From NCBI GenBank assembly GCA_964035015.1, contig CAXIUP010000291.1, positions 1-64,000 on the forward strand: a DNA stretch of 64,000 bases, given 5' to 3'. Both the position numbers and the translations under genes were made by a program. A model generated the notes under the pieces. The model was not told the origin of the DNA, did not search any database, and saw only the letters and a program-made list of their open reading frames with translations. Within the stretch, counting starts at the first letter, position 1. The number at the start of each line of letters is the position of its first letter. Below, piece by piece: positions 10,156 to 20,699 of this stretch. This stretch comes from Corallium rubrum (taxonomy: Eukaryota; Cnidaria; Anthozoa; Scleralcyonacea; Coralliidae).

Positions 10156-10850
10156 GACGCCTGCCAGGCGTGAACTCGGGCTACTGTGGGCTGGCGCCTT
10201 GCAAAATAATAGAACAACAGCAGTGCTGTTTGGAGTTAATAGTTGAATTTGATGCAACTTTCAGTCAATTGACTGTAGTAGTGGAATATTCATCATAGAA
10301 AAGATCATGGTGGGTATACTGGTGTACCAAAACATTGATTTGGCAGCCATACTGGTCTGCCAAAACATTGAAATGGTGGCCATTACTGGTGTACCAAAAC
10401 ATCTAAATGGTGGCCATACTGGTGTACCAAAACAATGAAATAGTGGCCATACTGGTGCACCAAAACAATGAAATAGTGGCCATACTGGTGTACCAAAACA
10501 ATGAAATAGTGGCCAGTCGGCCATATTGGGGTATCAAAACAATGAAATAGTGGCCATACTGGTGTACCAAAACAATGAAATAGTGGCCAATCGGCCATAT
10601 TGGTGTACCAAAACAATGAAATAGTGGCCATACTGGTGTACCAAAACAATGAAATAGTGGCCAATCGGCCATATTGGTGTACCAAAACAATGAAATAGTG
10701 TGGCTATACTGGTGTACCAAAACAATGAAATGGCAGCCATATTGGTGTACCAAAACAATGAAATAGTGGCCATACTGGTGTACCAAAACAATGAAATGGT
10801 GGCCATACTGGTGTAACTAAACATTGAAATGGTGGCCATATTGGTGTACA
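10156..10850 (-). repeat. Right arm of the large inverted repeat
   Basis: Reverse complement of the left arm: unique part 10156-10330 (gcgtgaactcgggctactgt, then gtcaattgactgtagtagtg) followed by the minisatellite to about 10850, here with cleaner units of about 33 bp. Outside it lies AT-rich sequence that does not match the left edge as far as it can be seen. Confidence 0.9.
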
Positions 10851-11768
10851 CAAACAATAATACACACTTTATGAAATTAATGTATAAACTGTTGAATAGC
10901 ATTGACTTTTATTTGCAAGACATCAGTACAATAAATCAATAATAAACAATACAAGCAAAAATGAAGCAAACCACAAATATTAATACAGTTTAAACCTCAA
11001 TACATTTACATACAGCATTCACAGACACAAGTCAGTTCGGTGTAAGACATATGATGTAAAGAAGATGTAAAACACAGCATGTTTACCTTTCACTTGCAAG
11101 TTGGCTTTATCAAGTTTCTTTGATCTTTGATTTACAGCACTTGAGCAACATTTTTCAGTACAATTTAATTAATAACACATGTATAAAATTGATCGAGAAC
11201 ACATTGATCAAGAGTTGATCAAGTACTACACATTTTCAGCGTACGGTTATCGAGATCGCGGACCAACCCAGGTCTACTATAGTATAAAAGCATTGCGAGT
11301 GTGTTTATCATTAAAACACAAATTCACAAGTTTCGAACAACACAACCAAAGGCGTCAGGAGAATAAAAAACTCGCCATTCCTGCATGAAAATCCGGCATC
11401 ATGAAACAGCATTTGAGCTGTGACGAGTGTTAAGAGAAAATCGACTAAAAAGATTTCTCAAGCTCTCTTCCCCTGATTTCTAAATAGTAAATACTGACGA
11501 AACATTATTTCTTTTGAATTTTTCTCATGAATGTTAAAATTAATTGTTCCTCATTGGTTCATGTTTAGGGAAGATATCTGTGCTATATCTAGGAGAATAA
11601 AGAGATCAAAAGATTTCTTCAAGACCGTAACATTACATGTTTTTATTAAACAAACACCGAAGTTAAACATTTGGAGCAGGTGAACGCAATATATTAAATC
11701 ATTATTTTCGAAACTTATAGTTCATTTATGCATTCAGCTGGCGTTGTAATTAAACGTTTGACTTTACC
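10851..11768. other. Upstream region of the host gene
   Basis: AT-rich DNA with no coding sequence recognised. It includes a candidate core promoter (separate entry) and presumably the 5' leader of the gene that starts at 11769. Confidence 0.5.
11283..11290 (+). promoter_or_regulatory. Candidate TATA box of the host gene
   Basis: The sequence tataaaag fits the eukaryotic TATA consensus. It lies about 480 bp before the first coding ATG, on the right strand. It could serve a start site near 11315, giving a long leader or a leader with an intron. This is inference from motif and position only. Confidence 0.3.
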
Positions 11769-12086
11769 ATGTTTCTGACAAGGAGTATCCTTCACTTTGT
11801 ATTTTGGGCTCAATCTTTAAACACATGCATTGGTTTGGAGCAAATTTTGTACAGCAAACGAAACAACAAGTATTTGCGAAACCATGTCATAAGAAAGCTT
11901 CTCGTGAAAGGCGAACCCGAGTGTGGTTTACGTTGTGCAAGGGAGGAGTCTTGTAGTTCGGTAAATTTTCAAGTTGTGAACAATGGTCGAGATATCTGTG
12001 AGCTGAATAATGCAACAGAAGAAGAGTCAGTCAGTAGGAATCTATTGACCAAAAAGGGGGTGATTTTCTTTAAAATCATTCACCGA
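11769..12086 (+). CDS. Host gene exon 1: signal peptide and PAN/Apple domain
   Basis: First coding exon of a secreted protein with a PAN/Apple domain and a fibrinogen-related C-terminal domain, the architecture of the coral protein known as uncharacterized skeletal organic matrix protein 5. Residues 1-22 form a hydrophobic signal peptide (starting MFLTRSILHFVFW). The PAN part shows CGLRCAREESCSSVNF and CELNNATEEE, with the Cys spacing of the family. The exon ends in phase 0 before gtaagt. Joined to the exons at 12468, 14218, 15720 and 22087, the model gives 1068 bp, 355 residues, with every phase matching. The protein should act outside the cell, as a lectin-like or matrix protein; the function itself is inferred from the family. 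Confidence 0.8.
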
Positions 12087-12467
12087 GTAAGTGTTTTTAT
12101 TTGTCTTTCAAAGATAATCATGAACTGAAATATCTTTTTACAAATGGTTCAGGAATCCAAATTTTTGTTAAATCATACCAATGCTTTCCACTATTTTTAA
12201 TAATAGGCATAGTGCATGTCGCATTAAATGGCTAGATTCTGTTTGGTGAAAAATATTTTTTCTTTCTTGACCAACTGATCAGTGGGGAATTTTTATTATG
12301 AACATTTATTGTTAAATTGTAATGAAAACTGTATTTTCATTCTGCATATCATTTATTGTATTATTCTCAATTCAGTCATTTTGAGGATATTTGTTATTCC
12401 TTTCCTGTTTTTATGTCACCTCTTCTTTTCTTCCATTTTAATGGTTTGCTTTTTTTAATTTTTATAG

Positions 12468-12498
12468 ACTTGTAAAAAGTTCGAAAGGTTTTCCCAAA
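12468..12498 (+). CDS. Host gene exon 2 (31 bp)
   Basis: Micro-exon between tttatag and gtaagt, reading TCKKFERFSQ with one base over. The phases join exon 1 (phase 0) and exon 3 (phase 1). Such small exons between PAN and fibrinogen parts are plausible for this family. Confidence 0.65.
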
Positions 12499-12657
12499 GT
12501 AAGTCCGATGTATTTTCTTTTAGGTCCTTAATTTGCATGTCTCAGTGTTAAAAGCGCTTGAGTTTGCCTTTATTGATTGAAATGTTATATATTTATTAGA
12601 CTTCTATATAATATTAATTATCATTTGTTAAATATCTCTCAAAGTAATGAGAGTGCG

Positions 12658-12771
12658 ATGTCTGTACGGGAAAGCATTTGCCTGAGGTTTTCGTACAGAC
12701 CGAGCGACGAAGGAAAGAGGTTTGTGCGATAAAACCGAGGGCAAATACTTTCCCGTACAGACCGAGCAAAC
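12658..12771. repeat. Intronic inverted repeat
   Basis: Arms gtctgtacgggaaagcattt / aaatactttcccgtacagac, also sharing gcctgaggttttcg / cgataaaaccgagggc, about 33 bp each. Probably a small MITE. Confidence 0.6.
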
Positions 12772-12786
12772 GAGGTTAATAAGGAA

Positions 12787-13225
12787 TTTATTATATGGCT
12801 ATTGGTTCATTTTATTTTGAAGTTCCGAGCGTTGTTTTCGCCTTCGGAGCATGCTGTTTACTTTAAATTACCTGTTAACTTTTGTTACGTGTCACTTCTT
12901 GGCCTTCTTGTTTACACCAGTTCGGCTTTTATTTGTCGTATTTTTAGATAAACAGCTTTAAAGAAAACCAGCAGTAATGTTCCAACACATTTTATTGTTC
13001 AGAATGTTTGAATAAAGATACCAGTACTCTTTTAGCTGTATTCAACTCAACTCAACTCAACTCAACTCAACTCAACTCAGAAATCTTCTCGCCAAAACTT
13101 ACAGGGCCAACAAAAAAGCGTATTGACCCCGACGTTAATATCATAAAATCCCGACCTTTCGGGAACCAATCAGCGTGCGTCGTTTTGCGTACGGACCGGA
13201 AATCAAACCCAGCCATATAATAAAT
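12787..13225. other. Possible MITE-sized block with short inverted ends
   Basis: tttattatatggct at 12788-12801 and its complement agccatataataaa at 13211-13224 bracket about 440 bp with no gene. It contains a (CTCAA)n tract. The ends are short, so this is weakly supported. Confidence 0.35.
13042..13079 (+). repeat. (CTCAA)n pentanucleotide microsatellite
   Basis: About seven and a half copies of caact/ctcaa in the host-gene intron. Confidence 0.9.
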
Positions 13226-13544
13226 ATATATACTGGGCGACACAAAAAAGTTCATTAGTAAAATTTGAAACGCTTTTACATGCACTGTATTGACTGTTTG
13301 TGTTCTTTTTAAAATTTGAAACGCAATATGTCTAAACCTGATTGACAAATTACAATAACCAAAAATCGCGCGTTTCTCGCGCAGGTTTTTCGAAAAAGAT
13401 TTGTTTCTTCTAAAGGGCATGCAGTAAGACGGAAAATCTTCTTTCAGTTATGATTAAATCTAGAAGTACTATCAGCATGAGGAAGTATAGCGTTCTTATT
13501 AAATTAATATCTCATCATGTTTCACAATTTTGGCGTCTTACTGG

Positions 13545-13765
13545 ATACATGCAACGACGACCGACCCTTGGAGTATACAGTAACCTCCTTTGAGAGTTAG
13601 CCGAGGAGGACGCGGGAGGTTACAAGACATATATGAGGATGACACCAGAGAACTTCAACGAGATCCTGGCGCTTGTCAGACCACTTATCACAAAATAAAA
13701 TACTAAATTGCGGCAGGCTACTAGCCCACACCACAGATGAGACACAACAAAAACTACAGATAGAC
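13545..13765 (+). pseudogene. PIF/Harbinger transposase N-terminal fragment
   Basis: One frame reads RRPTLGVYSNLL, a stop (TGA), then ELAEEDAGGYKTYMRMTPEN and ILALVRPLITK, another stop, then NTKLRQATSPHHR. This matches the N-terminal part of PIF/Harbinger nuclease-transposases (pattern ED..GY...LRMTPE.F..IL..V.P.I.K..T..R.A.SP). Three in-frame stops and no catalytic domain: a short dead relic in the intron of the host gene. Confidence 0.7.
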
Positions 13766-14217
13766 ATCTTGGACGACTAGCTGAAGTGATTACAAGAAAC
13801 AAATATATTATATTTGCCTTCAACTTTCAATGTATTGGAAAAGCTGCCAAAAGCTGTGTTGAAACGAGCAATAAAGAATTGGAGGTCGAATATTTATAGC
13901 GGAACGGATCGGATTACCCCGTTTACACACAACAAATTGCGGCACGGCATATATCGAATTACTGCATGGTATAAATGGAATCCGATACGAAAAATAATCC
14001 GTTAGCAATCCGCTATAGTGTAACTGGGACGCATGAAAATATTAAGATTTGATTCATATCATCTCATTTATAAATCCATAAAATCCCACCTCCTATCTTT
14101 TACATGCTGTGTATTAACTGTTCGCGTTACCCTATTTACTTATTTTGAAAGTTATATAAGTTAAATTAGATTGGATAACATAATGTTAAAATTTATATGT
14201 GATGTTCTCCTTTGTAG

Positions 14218-14272
14218 GATCAGGAAAATGTATTTCTGCACCATCATGTAAGGTCGCCTTGAAAAAGGACAG
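14218..14272 (+). CDS. Host gene exon 3 (55 bp)
   Basis: Between tttgtag and gtatat. Reads RSGKCISAPSCKVALKKD after joining one base from exon 2, and ends with two bases left for exon 4. Two Cys residues suggest a small disulphide-stabilised linker. Confidence 0.65.
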
Positions 14273-14589
14273 GTATATAAACAACATTGAAATATTTTGG
14301 TTTAAAACTTTCTTGTTCAAAAACAAAACAATAAAAAAGTAACGTGGCTACTTAAGTGCCAATGAAACGAAAAGTAAGTCTGTCTTGGAAAGAACACTTA
14401 CTTTTATAGTTTCAGTCGTTGCCTTGCTTTCTTGTTGGGATATTTTAATTCGTTTAATAGGAAAATAAACATTTTGACGTCATATGTGCACACGCTTATG
14501 CTAAAGCGTGTGGTTATGTCTTTTTCCATAACACCAAACATGTAGATGTTTAAATTATTATGTTTTATAATACCAAAGATATATAATTA

Positions 14590-14665
14590 TATATGCTCAC
14601 GTGCCGTCAATATAAGTATATCAAACACTTTGAAATATATCTCAACAACAAAGCAAGGAAACCAA
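14590..14665 (+). repeat. Dispersed repeat copy
   Basis: Diverged copy of the sequence at 9185-9265 (cgtgccgtcaatataag, tatatcaaac, aacaacaaagcaaggaaac). Also related to 22722-22798 on the other strand. Probably the end of a MITE or SINE family active around this gene. Confidence 0.45.
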
Positions 14666-14752
14666 AAAACTGCAAAAGATGTTACTCTGTAATTTTAAAT
14701 GTTCTTTCAAATAAGACAAACTTGATTTTTGTTATAGGCACTTTACCAATTG

Positions 14753-15145
14753 GTCACTTCCCTTACGAAAATTTCATATAAGACTTCATATACGATTTCA
14801 TATATCAAATGTCAATTTCATATATTAAATTTGTAATTTCATATATTAAATTTGTATTTTCATATATTAAATTTGTAATTTCATATATGAAATTAAACAT
14901 TTCATATATGCATTACAAATTTCATATATGAAAATGTTCCAATTCCATATATGAAATTTCTTATTCCATATATGAAATTTTTAACTTTATACAAAAATTT
15001 CATATATGGAATAAGAAATTTCATATATCGAATTGGAACATTTTCGTATATGAAATTTGTAATTCATATATGAAATGACATTTCATATATGAAATCGTAT
15101 ATGAAGTCTTATATGTAATTCTCGTAAGGGTTAAGTTGAAGTGAC
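14753..15145. repeat. Palindromic element built of small self-complementary units
   Basis: The ends gtcacttcccttacgaaaat and its complement bracket an array of about twenty words of the form ttTCATATATgaaa, each nearly a perfect palindrome, separated by short spacers, with the whole 393 bp also folding on itself. No gene. Confidence 0.8.
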
Positions 15146-15719
15146 TATCGGTAGATATTTACTGAATATTTATTTAGATTAATACAAATCTCTAATATCT
15201 CTCAAGAAACCTTTAATCAAATACTACCATTCTGCTTCAAAAGAAACTTATAATGTAGACGACTCTCTAATTTTTAGAAAACGTCAATTTATATAAAATG
15301 ACAATTAGGCATGTGACTTGTTCAAAAGCTTTTCATGTTGTTTTTAAGTTAGTATCTGTATGTGTAACTTTGTAAATGTAAATGTGTATTGGTGGTGTGC
15401 ACCTTACGTCATTGCCGCCAAGTTGGATGAATTTGACAAAAGTTTTTGATCATCTGCAATTATAATTTTATCCAACATGGTGAAAATGTCTTTGTCTTTT
15501 GAATCTCAGGGCATTGGTTGCACACCGCCTATAATCCAGTTATAGCTCGTCAACTTTGTTTTGGCACCACAGTAATTGGACAGAAGTTATTGTGTCTACT
15601 CTGCCATCTTGTGTATTGAACATTGTGTATACATTATTGTGTAAAGTGTTGGCCAGTTATGTTTTCTGTTTAGTTACGTTGTTAATAACCAACTACTATA
15701 TACAAACTATCTTATCTAG

Positions 15720-15855
15720 TTCGCTAAGCAGCGGTGCCTACACACTTCAATTGGATGAAACTTCACCCCGATATCCAGTTTACTGCCACATGACTGAAAT
15801 TCCAGGATGTGGAGATGGCGGTTGGACACTGGTAATGAAAATTGACGGAAGTAAG
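15720..15855 (+). CDS. Host gene exon 4: start of the fibrinogen-like domain
   Basis: After acceptor atctag, reads [20 protein letters not shown], then [20 protein letters not shown], the standard beginning of fibrinogen C-terminal (ficolin-type) domains. I choose the donor gtggga at 15856 rather than gtaagg at 15851, because only it leaves phase 0, which the terminal exon needs (KIDGSK followed by QTFAYNS, the family's usual join). Confidence 0.75.
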
Positions 15856-15888
15856 GTGGGAAAGAAGTGCTTTTTGTCTAATATATAT

Positions 15889-16140
15889 GTCTACATCTAC
15901 ATCTACATCTACATCTACATCTACATCTACATCTACATCTACATCTACATCTACATCTACATCTACATCTACATCTACATCTACATCTACATCTACATCT
16001 ACATCTACATCTACATCTACATCTACATCTACATCTACATCTACATCTACATCTACATCTACATCTACATCTACATCTACATCTACATCTACATCTACAT
16101 CTACATCTACATCTTATCTACATCTACATCAGATCTTCAT
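15889..16140 (+). repeat. (CTACAT)n hexanucleotide microsatellite
   Basis: About 40 copies of a perfect hexamer starting some 33 bp after the exon 4 donor. The open frames across it in all phases are artefacts of the repeat. Confidence 0.95.
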
Positions 16141-16159
16141 CTACATCTATTTATAAAAT

Positions 16160-16400
16160 AACAGGTGTCCTAGCTACGCAAGCTCTGATTGGACAAGAGC
16201 CATTTTCACTCAGTACGGAGACACGTTTGACGTCATTTTCATTTTATATTGTACAACGCATGCCCCGTTTCGTTAAATCTCACGTAATCACTGGCGTATT
16301 TATTTGATTGCGCCATTATTCGTCAGTAGAATCTCGGTCACTTTGGTGGCTTCTCCTTGTTTTTTTCACCTCGTAAAATGGTTAGGGAGTGTTTATATGA
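16160..16400. other. Intronic interval, nothing recognised
   Basis: No coding similarity or repeat structure seen. Confidence 0.5.
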
Positions 16401-16408
16401 GGTGAGTC

Positions 16409-16962
16409 AGCCCGGGTACCCTAGCTAGCCCGCTTTGCCGAGATAATTTTTATTGTGTTTACATCGCCTAGCCTAGCCGGGCTGGCTTGCTTGTTGTGCT
16501 AATTGAGTAATGTATCAGTTGTGGTAAGACACGAAGTCTCATTGTTTTAAATATGAACTGTACATGCACAAGAAGAACTTGTGAATTGTTAATATGTCGA
16601 AAAAAGCTGATAAAAGCAAATTTTGTCGCGTGTATGAAGCTTTTTGTGCCAGCCCGGGAAGGCGAACTAGCCGGGTCAAACGTGTTTACATGGGGAAAAC
16701 CCAACCTCGTACCCAGGCTCTTTCTCTGCGCCGACTGGAGGAAAGAAAGTTCTTTCTCTCGCTAGAGTGAAAAACCCTGGGTACGAGGTTGGGGAAAACC
16801 CAGGTCAGGTAACCAAGATCTCGGTCTCACAAAGCGAGATCTCGGCCAGCTGGGTTGGCTCGACTCTCATAAACACAAGATGAAAATTGACAAGAACTGA
16901 ATAATAAATAGCAAAATTAACCACGATTTCGGCAAAGCGGGCTAGCCCGAGTACCCGGGGCC
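16409..16962. mobile_element. Non-autonomous TIR element with a nested MITE
   Basis: Ends agcccgggtaccctagctag plus cccgctttgccgagat and, at the right, the complement (atttcggcaaagcgggctag then cccgagtacccggggc). About 550 bp, GC-richer at the ends than its surroundings. A second 87-bp hairpin element sits inside it at 16704-16790. Confidence 0.65.
16704..16790. mobile_element. Small hairpin MITE with flanking direct repeat
   Basis: Arms acctcgtacccagg / cctgggtacgaggt. It is flanked by the direct repeat ggggaaaaccc(a) at 16692-16703 and 16791-16802, showing insertion into the larger TIR element. Confidence 0.65.
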
Positions 16963-17462
16963 ACTGGGGGAAGATGCCCCCCCCCCCCTCCACTTTTTTC
17001 AAAATTGGAAAATGTGCACGTGCCCTTTTTCCGAAATAAAAATGCCCTTTTTATAAATGTGGCATGTGGTGGTTAAGGTTTACTGCGTCATATTGCCCAT
17101 ACTGGGAAGAATTAATGTACCCTTTTCGTAGAAGTATGACATTGTTCCCGAAGGGTGACGTAAAATAGTTATTTATAAAATATGATATGATGTAAGTGTC
17201 CAGCACATTGGCGGTACTTGAAGTATTCTATTTTTAAAAGAAATGTAATGCCGCTGACCAAGAAATTATGTTGAAAAACAAAATGGTGGTGATCAAATGG
17301 AAGTTACAAACCGTACAACGTTTTAAATTATACAATTATTTTGAAAATAACCCGAGGTGCCCCTTTTTGGCGGTGCCCCTCTTTTCAGGTGCTTCCGCGG
17401 CCCCTGAACACCCTTTTAGTTATTTTATAAAACAAACAGAAAATGATTTTTGTGACTAGACA
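16963..17462. other. Intronic interval with poly-C tract
   Basis: Contains a run of about ten C at 16978-16988. No gene recognised. Confidence 0.5.
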
Positions 17463-17786
17463 CGAATGACGTCATTTCAACCGGGAAAATGTGTGAAAAC
17501 ACCATCGGCCTCGCCCACTGACCTCTATATAACTGGACTGCGGGTCCACGATACTTTTGTACTACATGAAGTGTCCCCAATAGAACGGCGCCATCTTTGA
17601 TTTTATGGTTTACTGATTGGTTAATTTCAGACCAAACAAGACGGCGTCCTGTCGGTTATCTGTGTTTGGTCAATTTCGCGGCTAAGATCTAACTGTGGCA
17701 CCCGCAGTCCAGTTATATAGAGGTCAGTGGCCTCGCCTCGTGTTTCCACCGGGCATTTTCTCCGGTTGAAATGACGTCATTCGTCT
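17463..17786. mobile_element. Short palindromic element split by a hAT-type MITE
   Basis: Outer arms acgaatgacgtcatttcaac / gttgaaatgacgtcattcgt bracket about 110 bp of its own sequence plus the inner 214-bp MITE. Confidence 0.65.
17516..17729. mobile_element. hAT-type MITE with perfect 8-bp target duplication
   Basis: Terminal inverted repeats of about 30 bp starting cactgacctctatataactg and ending in the complement. Flanked by gcctcgcc at 17508-17515 and 17730-17737. The 8-bp duplication and CA...TG ends fit the hAT superfamily; no transposase inside. Confidence 0.75.
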
Positions 17787-17989
17787 TTGTATCACAGTAC
17801 AGAGATACGTAAGCGATCTTCTATTTGTTAAATCTAAAGATATATATATCACGATTGGTTCGGCTTCTTTAATTTTGTTCTCCAGCGGGATATAAATCAC
17901 ACATTGACTCGATTCAAGGTCAATAACTCTTACTCAAAGAAATTGGGGCATTTGATTAGTCCCATACATGCAGGGAAGACTGCATCATT

Positions 17990-18785
17990 CTCGTCCCCAG
18001 AGCCTCTCCCGTGCTGGCGCGCGGAAAAGGCTGGGGGAATCCAAACCGAAACACCAAGATTCTTTGGTGTTCTTTCTAAAGCGCATGCGTTTCACAAGAT
18101 CATCGACAGTTGTTTGGAATATAAATTTTCTTTCGTTTTCGATTCCGGCGGTGTGGCTGTCTCGTACTATTGACTCGTTTGACTTTGGAACAATTCTGAT
18201 TGTGGTAGATTCCCTGCGAAGAAGGTCCTTGTCGAGTGTGGCTCATCGACGCGTTTACTCGGCGGGGGAAATGACATTAAAATTTTAATACGAGTTCGCT
18301 TCAGAGCTAGGCAGTAGACTAGTAGGACTAGTAGAGCCGCGTCGGAATTTCTTCGTATTTACGGCCTCTTTAAGTGAAGGTAGTTCTCTTTAGTTTGTTG
18401 CACCGTTCGTTTATATTTGACTTGTATATTTCAATGATATTTTCAATATGCACCTTGCACGAACAGCCTGCAGTGTGCGGTCTATCACCCAATCGCCTAT
18501 CGGTTTCATTTGCTGTCTGTCTTCCGTGTTCGATTTAATTATATAAGGGGAAACGGGTTGATTGCTAAGCTTTGAAAAACGTTCGATTAAATTGTTCGGA
18601 TTAGAGCTATGATTAGAATTGTGCTTCGTTGTCAGTTTTCGTCTTTCAAATACTGTTTATTTATAAACATTCACTAAGCTCCGTTACGTATAGGCCTTTG
18701 AATTTGAACAACCAATCAGATCGCGATGATATATGGATTCCCCCAGAGCCTTTTCCGCGCGCCAGCACCAACGACAGAGGTTGCG
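17990..18785. mobile_element. Non-autonomous element with ~35-bp inverted ends
   Basis: Left end gtgctggcgcgcggaaaagg then ctgggggaatcca; right end tggattcccccagagccttt then tccgcgcgccagcac. About 790 bp, no recognisable coding sequence. Target duplication not resolved. Confidence 0.55.
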
Positions 18786-18834
18786 ACAGAGGGACAATAT
18801 ATATTATAATAATTCAACACGATCTCTTACCAAA

Positions 18835-19210
18835 ATTAAGTGTATATCTTAATTGTAAAATAGGGCTCGAATTAAGACATGGTCTTAATTTTAAAATAGG
18901 GCTACAATTAAGACATGGCCTTAATTTATCTGTCCCACAAGCGGGATGTTAAACTTGAACACATAAAGCTAAAAATCCTAGATGGTCGGGGTTTGAGAGG
19001 TGGGTCATTTTTCCGGAGGGTTGTGACTAGGTTTAGGTTCGGGGGGGTTTGGTTAGGTTTAGGGCTACCGGTGGGTTTTGGTTAGGTTTAGGGTTACCGG
19101 GGGCTTGTGGTTAGGGGCTGGGGTATGGGGGATGAGTTTTCATTTAAAATTAAGGATTATCCTTAATTCTAGGCGAGTTGAGAATTAAGGATAATCCTTA
19201 ATTTTGGATG
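18835..19210. repeat. aattaag-rich block with telomere-like G-rich centre
   Basis: Several copies of gaattaagacatggtcttaa and aattaaggataatccttaat (self-complementary) flank a G-rich stretch (about 19010-19125) with degenerate ggttaggtttagggtta words. It is too diverged to be called an interstitial telomere array. Confidence 0.45.
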
Positions 19211-19870
19211 TGAGGTCGACCTGAATAATTTTATCGGGCATTGTGGTGTATTTTGGCGGGCTAAAATGGCTAAAATGGACAGTACAAATTGTTGTTTATG
19301 GAATTGTATACTTTTCTTGTCAATACTTGGAAGCAAAGATTGTTTTGATGACAAAATGTTGCGTTTTTCTGCCAAGTTTACATGTAAGTTTATATGAGTT
19401 ATGTAAATCTTTAAAGTCGTCCTGGACTAGTGGTATGTGTAATTTGTTTAGTCGAAAGCTAATATTTTGAAAAGTATCGCCTAGAACTTCACGAAATTTA
19501 CGAAGAATATTGTTTTGATTATGTTCTTGCTGCCTATGCAAACAAATAAGCGTGAAAGTCATTGTAAAGCGTAATAAGAGCGTAAGGCAAGTAAGGTCCG
19601 TAAGGGAATTTAAGGTTGTAAAAACAAAAGCTCGAATACAGTTTAGCGTCTGAAGCGACTGCCCGAATTAGTTTAATACTTGAAAGCTAATATTTCGCTT
19701 ACTATAGCTCAGAGCTTTACAAAATTTATGAATAGTGGTATTATGAATATGTTCTTGGTGGTCGTGTAAGTAAATCTGTGTGAAAAGTTTTTAAAAAGCT
19801 ACAAGTGTCGGCGAAATTTATCTAGCAGATAATAAATTTTACGGGGATGTCTGGCCATGTCTGGGTTAGT
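19211..19870. other. Intronic interval, nothing recognised
   Basis: A diverged repeat pair may exist (aagctaatattt at about 19457 and 19684, each followed by a similar stretch ending in atgttcttg and gtgaaa), suggesting an old duplication of about 230 bp. No gene. Confidence 0.35.
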
Positions 19871-19935
19871 CTCCCTCGTAGCCGTTGTTAGGGTCGGTCC
19901 CAAGCGACCCCAACAACGGCTGCGAGGGAGATTAC
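19871..19935. repeat. Perfect hairpin, likely a MITE remnant
   Basis: agtctccctcgtagccgttg and its near-perfect complement with a loop of about 10 bp. The same end sequence (ctgcgagggagg) recurs at 20322-20335, after the minisatellite. Confidence 0.6.
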
Positions 19936-20086
19936 TGTTTACTGTATATTCTTTGATTTTTTTCTAAATGCCCACTAAAATTATTATACTAGAAATTACT
20001 ATCACAAGTGAAGTGCTGCCTCAAATGGGACAATGGGCCTACTCCACAAGCAAATCTGTGCAGTCTGTGGCCAATGTGACAACCCC

Positions 20087-20322
20087 CTTGCCCATTCCAC
20101 CCAAGATTGCCCACTCCACCCAAGTTTGCCCACTCCACCCAAGGTTTGCCCACTCCACCCAAGTTTGCCCACTCCACCCAAGTTTGCCCACTCCACCTGA
20201 GGTTTCCCACTCCACCCGAGGTTGCCTACTCCACCCGAGGTTGTCCACTCCACCCAAGATTGCCCACTCCACCCGAGTTTGCCCACTCCACCCAAGGTTG
20301 CCCACTCCACCCAGAGTTGCCT
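20087..20322 (+). repeat. Minisatellite of 17-bp units
   Basis: About 14 units of gcccactccacccaagt with small variants. Open frames on both strands here are artefacts of the repeat. It lies between two copies of the gagggag end described at 19871. Confidence 0.9.
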
Positions 20323-20699
20323 GCGAGGGAGGTTGGAAAGTCCAAAAATTTAATATTAATTACAATGGACAGAGTATTTAGACATTACTACAAGTTACTA
20401 TAACTTATCGCCTCGCTACGCAGCTACGGGAGCAAATAGTAATAGAGTTAATGTTTTGGGGCATAAATATATTTTTGGCCCTTCTCATAGCCAATGAGAG
20501 TCTGATCATGCGCCTGAGTCTGGCCAAAAACATATTTATGCCTGAAAACACTCTGCGGGATGATATAACAATAGAGTTGATCAGCGGGATAATATATATT
20601 TTCCCTCCATAAAAACGACAAAATTTCTCATTAAACTAAACCAATAAGAAAACAACAAATAACTACACACAAAAGTCACTCAACAATTATTCATTATTT
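20323..20699. other. Intronic interval with duplicated words
   Basis: Contains two copies each of gcgggatgatataa-like and aatagagtt words and an inverted pair around gcataaatatatttttggcc / ggccaaaaacatatttatgc (about 20460-20540), a likely small MITE. No gene. Confidence 0.45.

Noticed and set aside
15842-16161. Long frames of Tyr-Ile and Ser-Thr repeats
   Set aside because: Pure translation of the (CTACAT)n microsatellite in an intron.
19010-19125. Interstitial telomere array
   Set aside because: ggtttaggg-like words are present but irregular; no run of regular TTAGGG units.
20087-20322. CRISPR-like array of short direct repeats
   Set aside because: Units are contiguous without unique spacers, in a eukaryotic context.
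20002-20403. Repeat-protein-like frames on both strands (STQVCPLHP, WSGQTWVEWA types)
   Set aside because: Produced by the 17-bp minisatellite; no start context, no splice pattern, equal openness on both strands.
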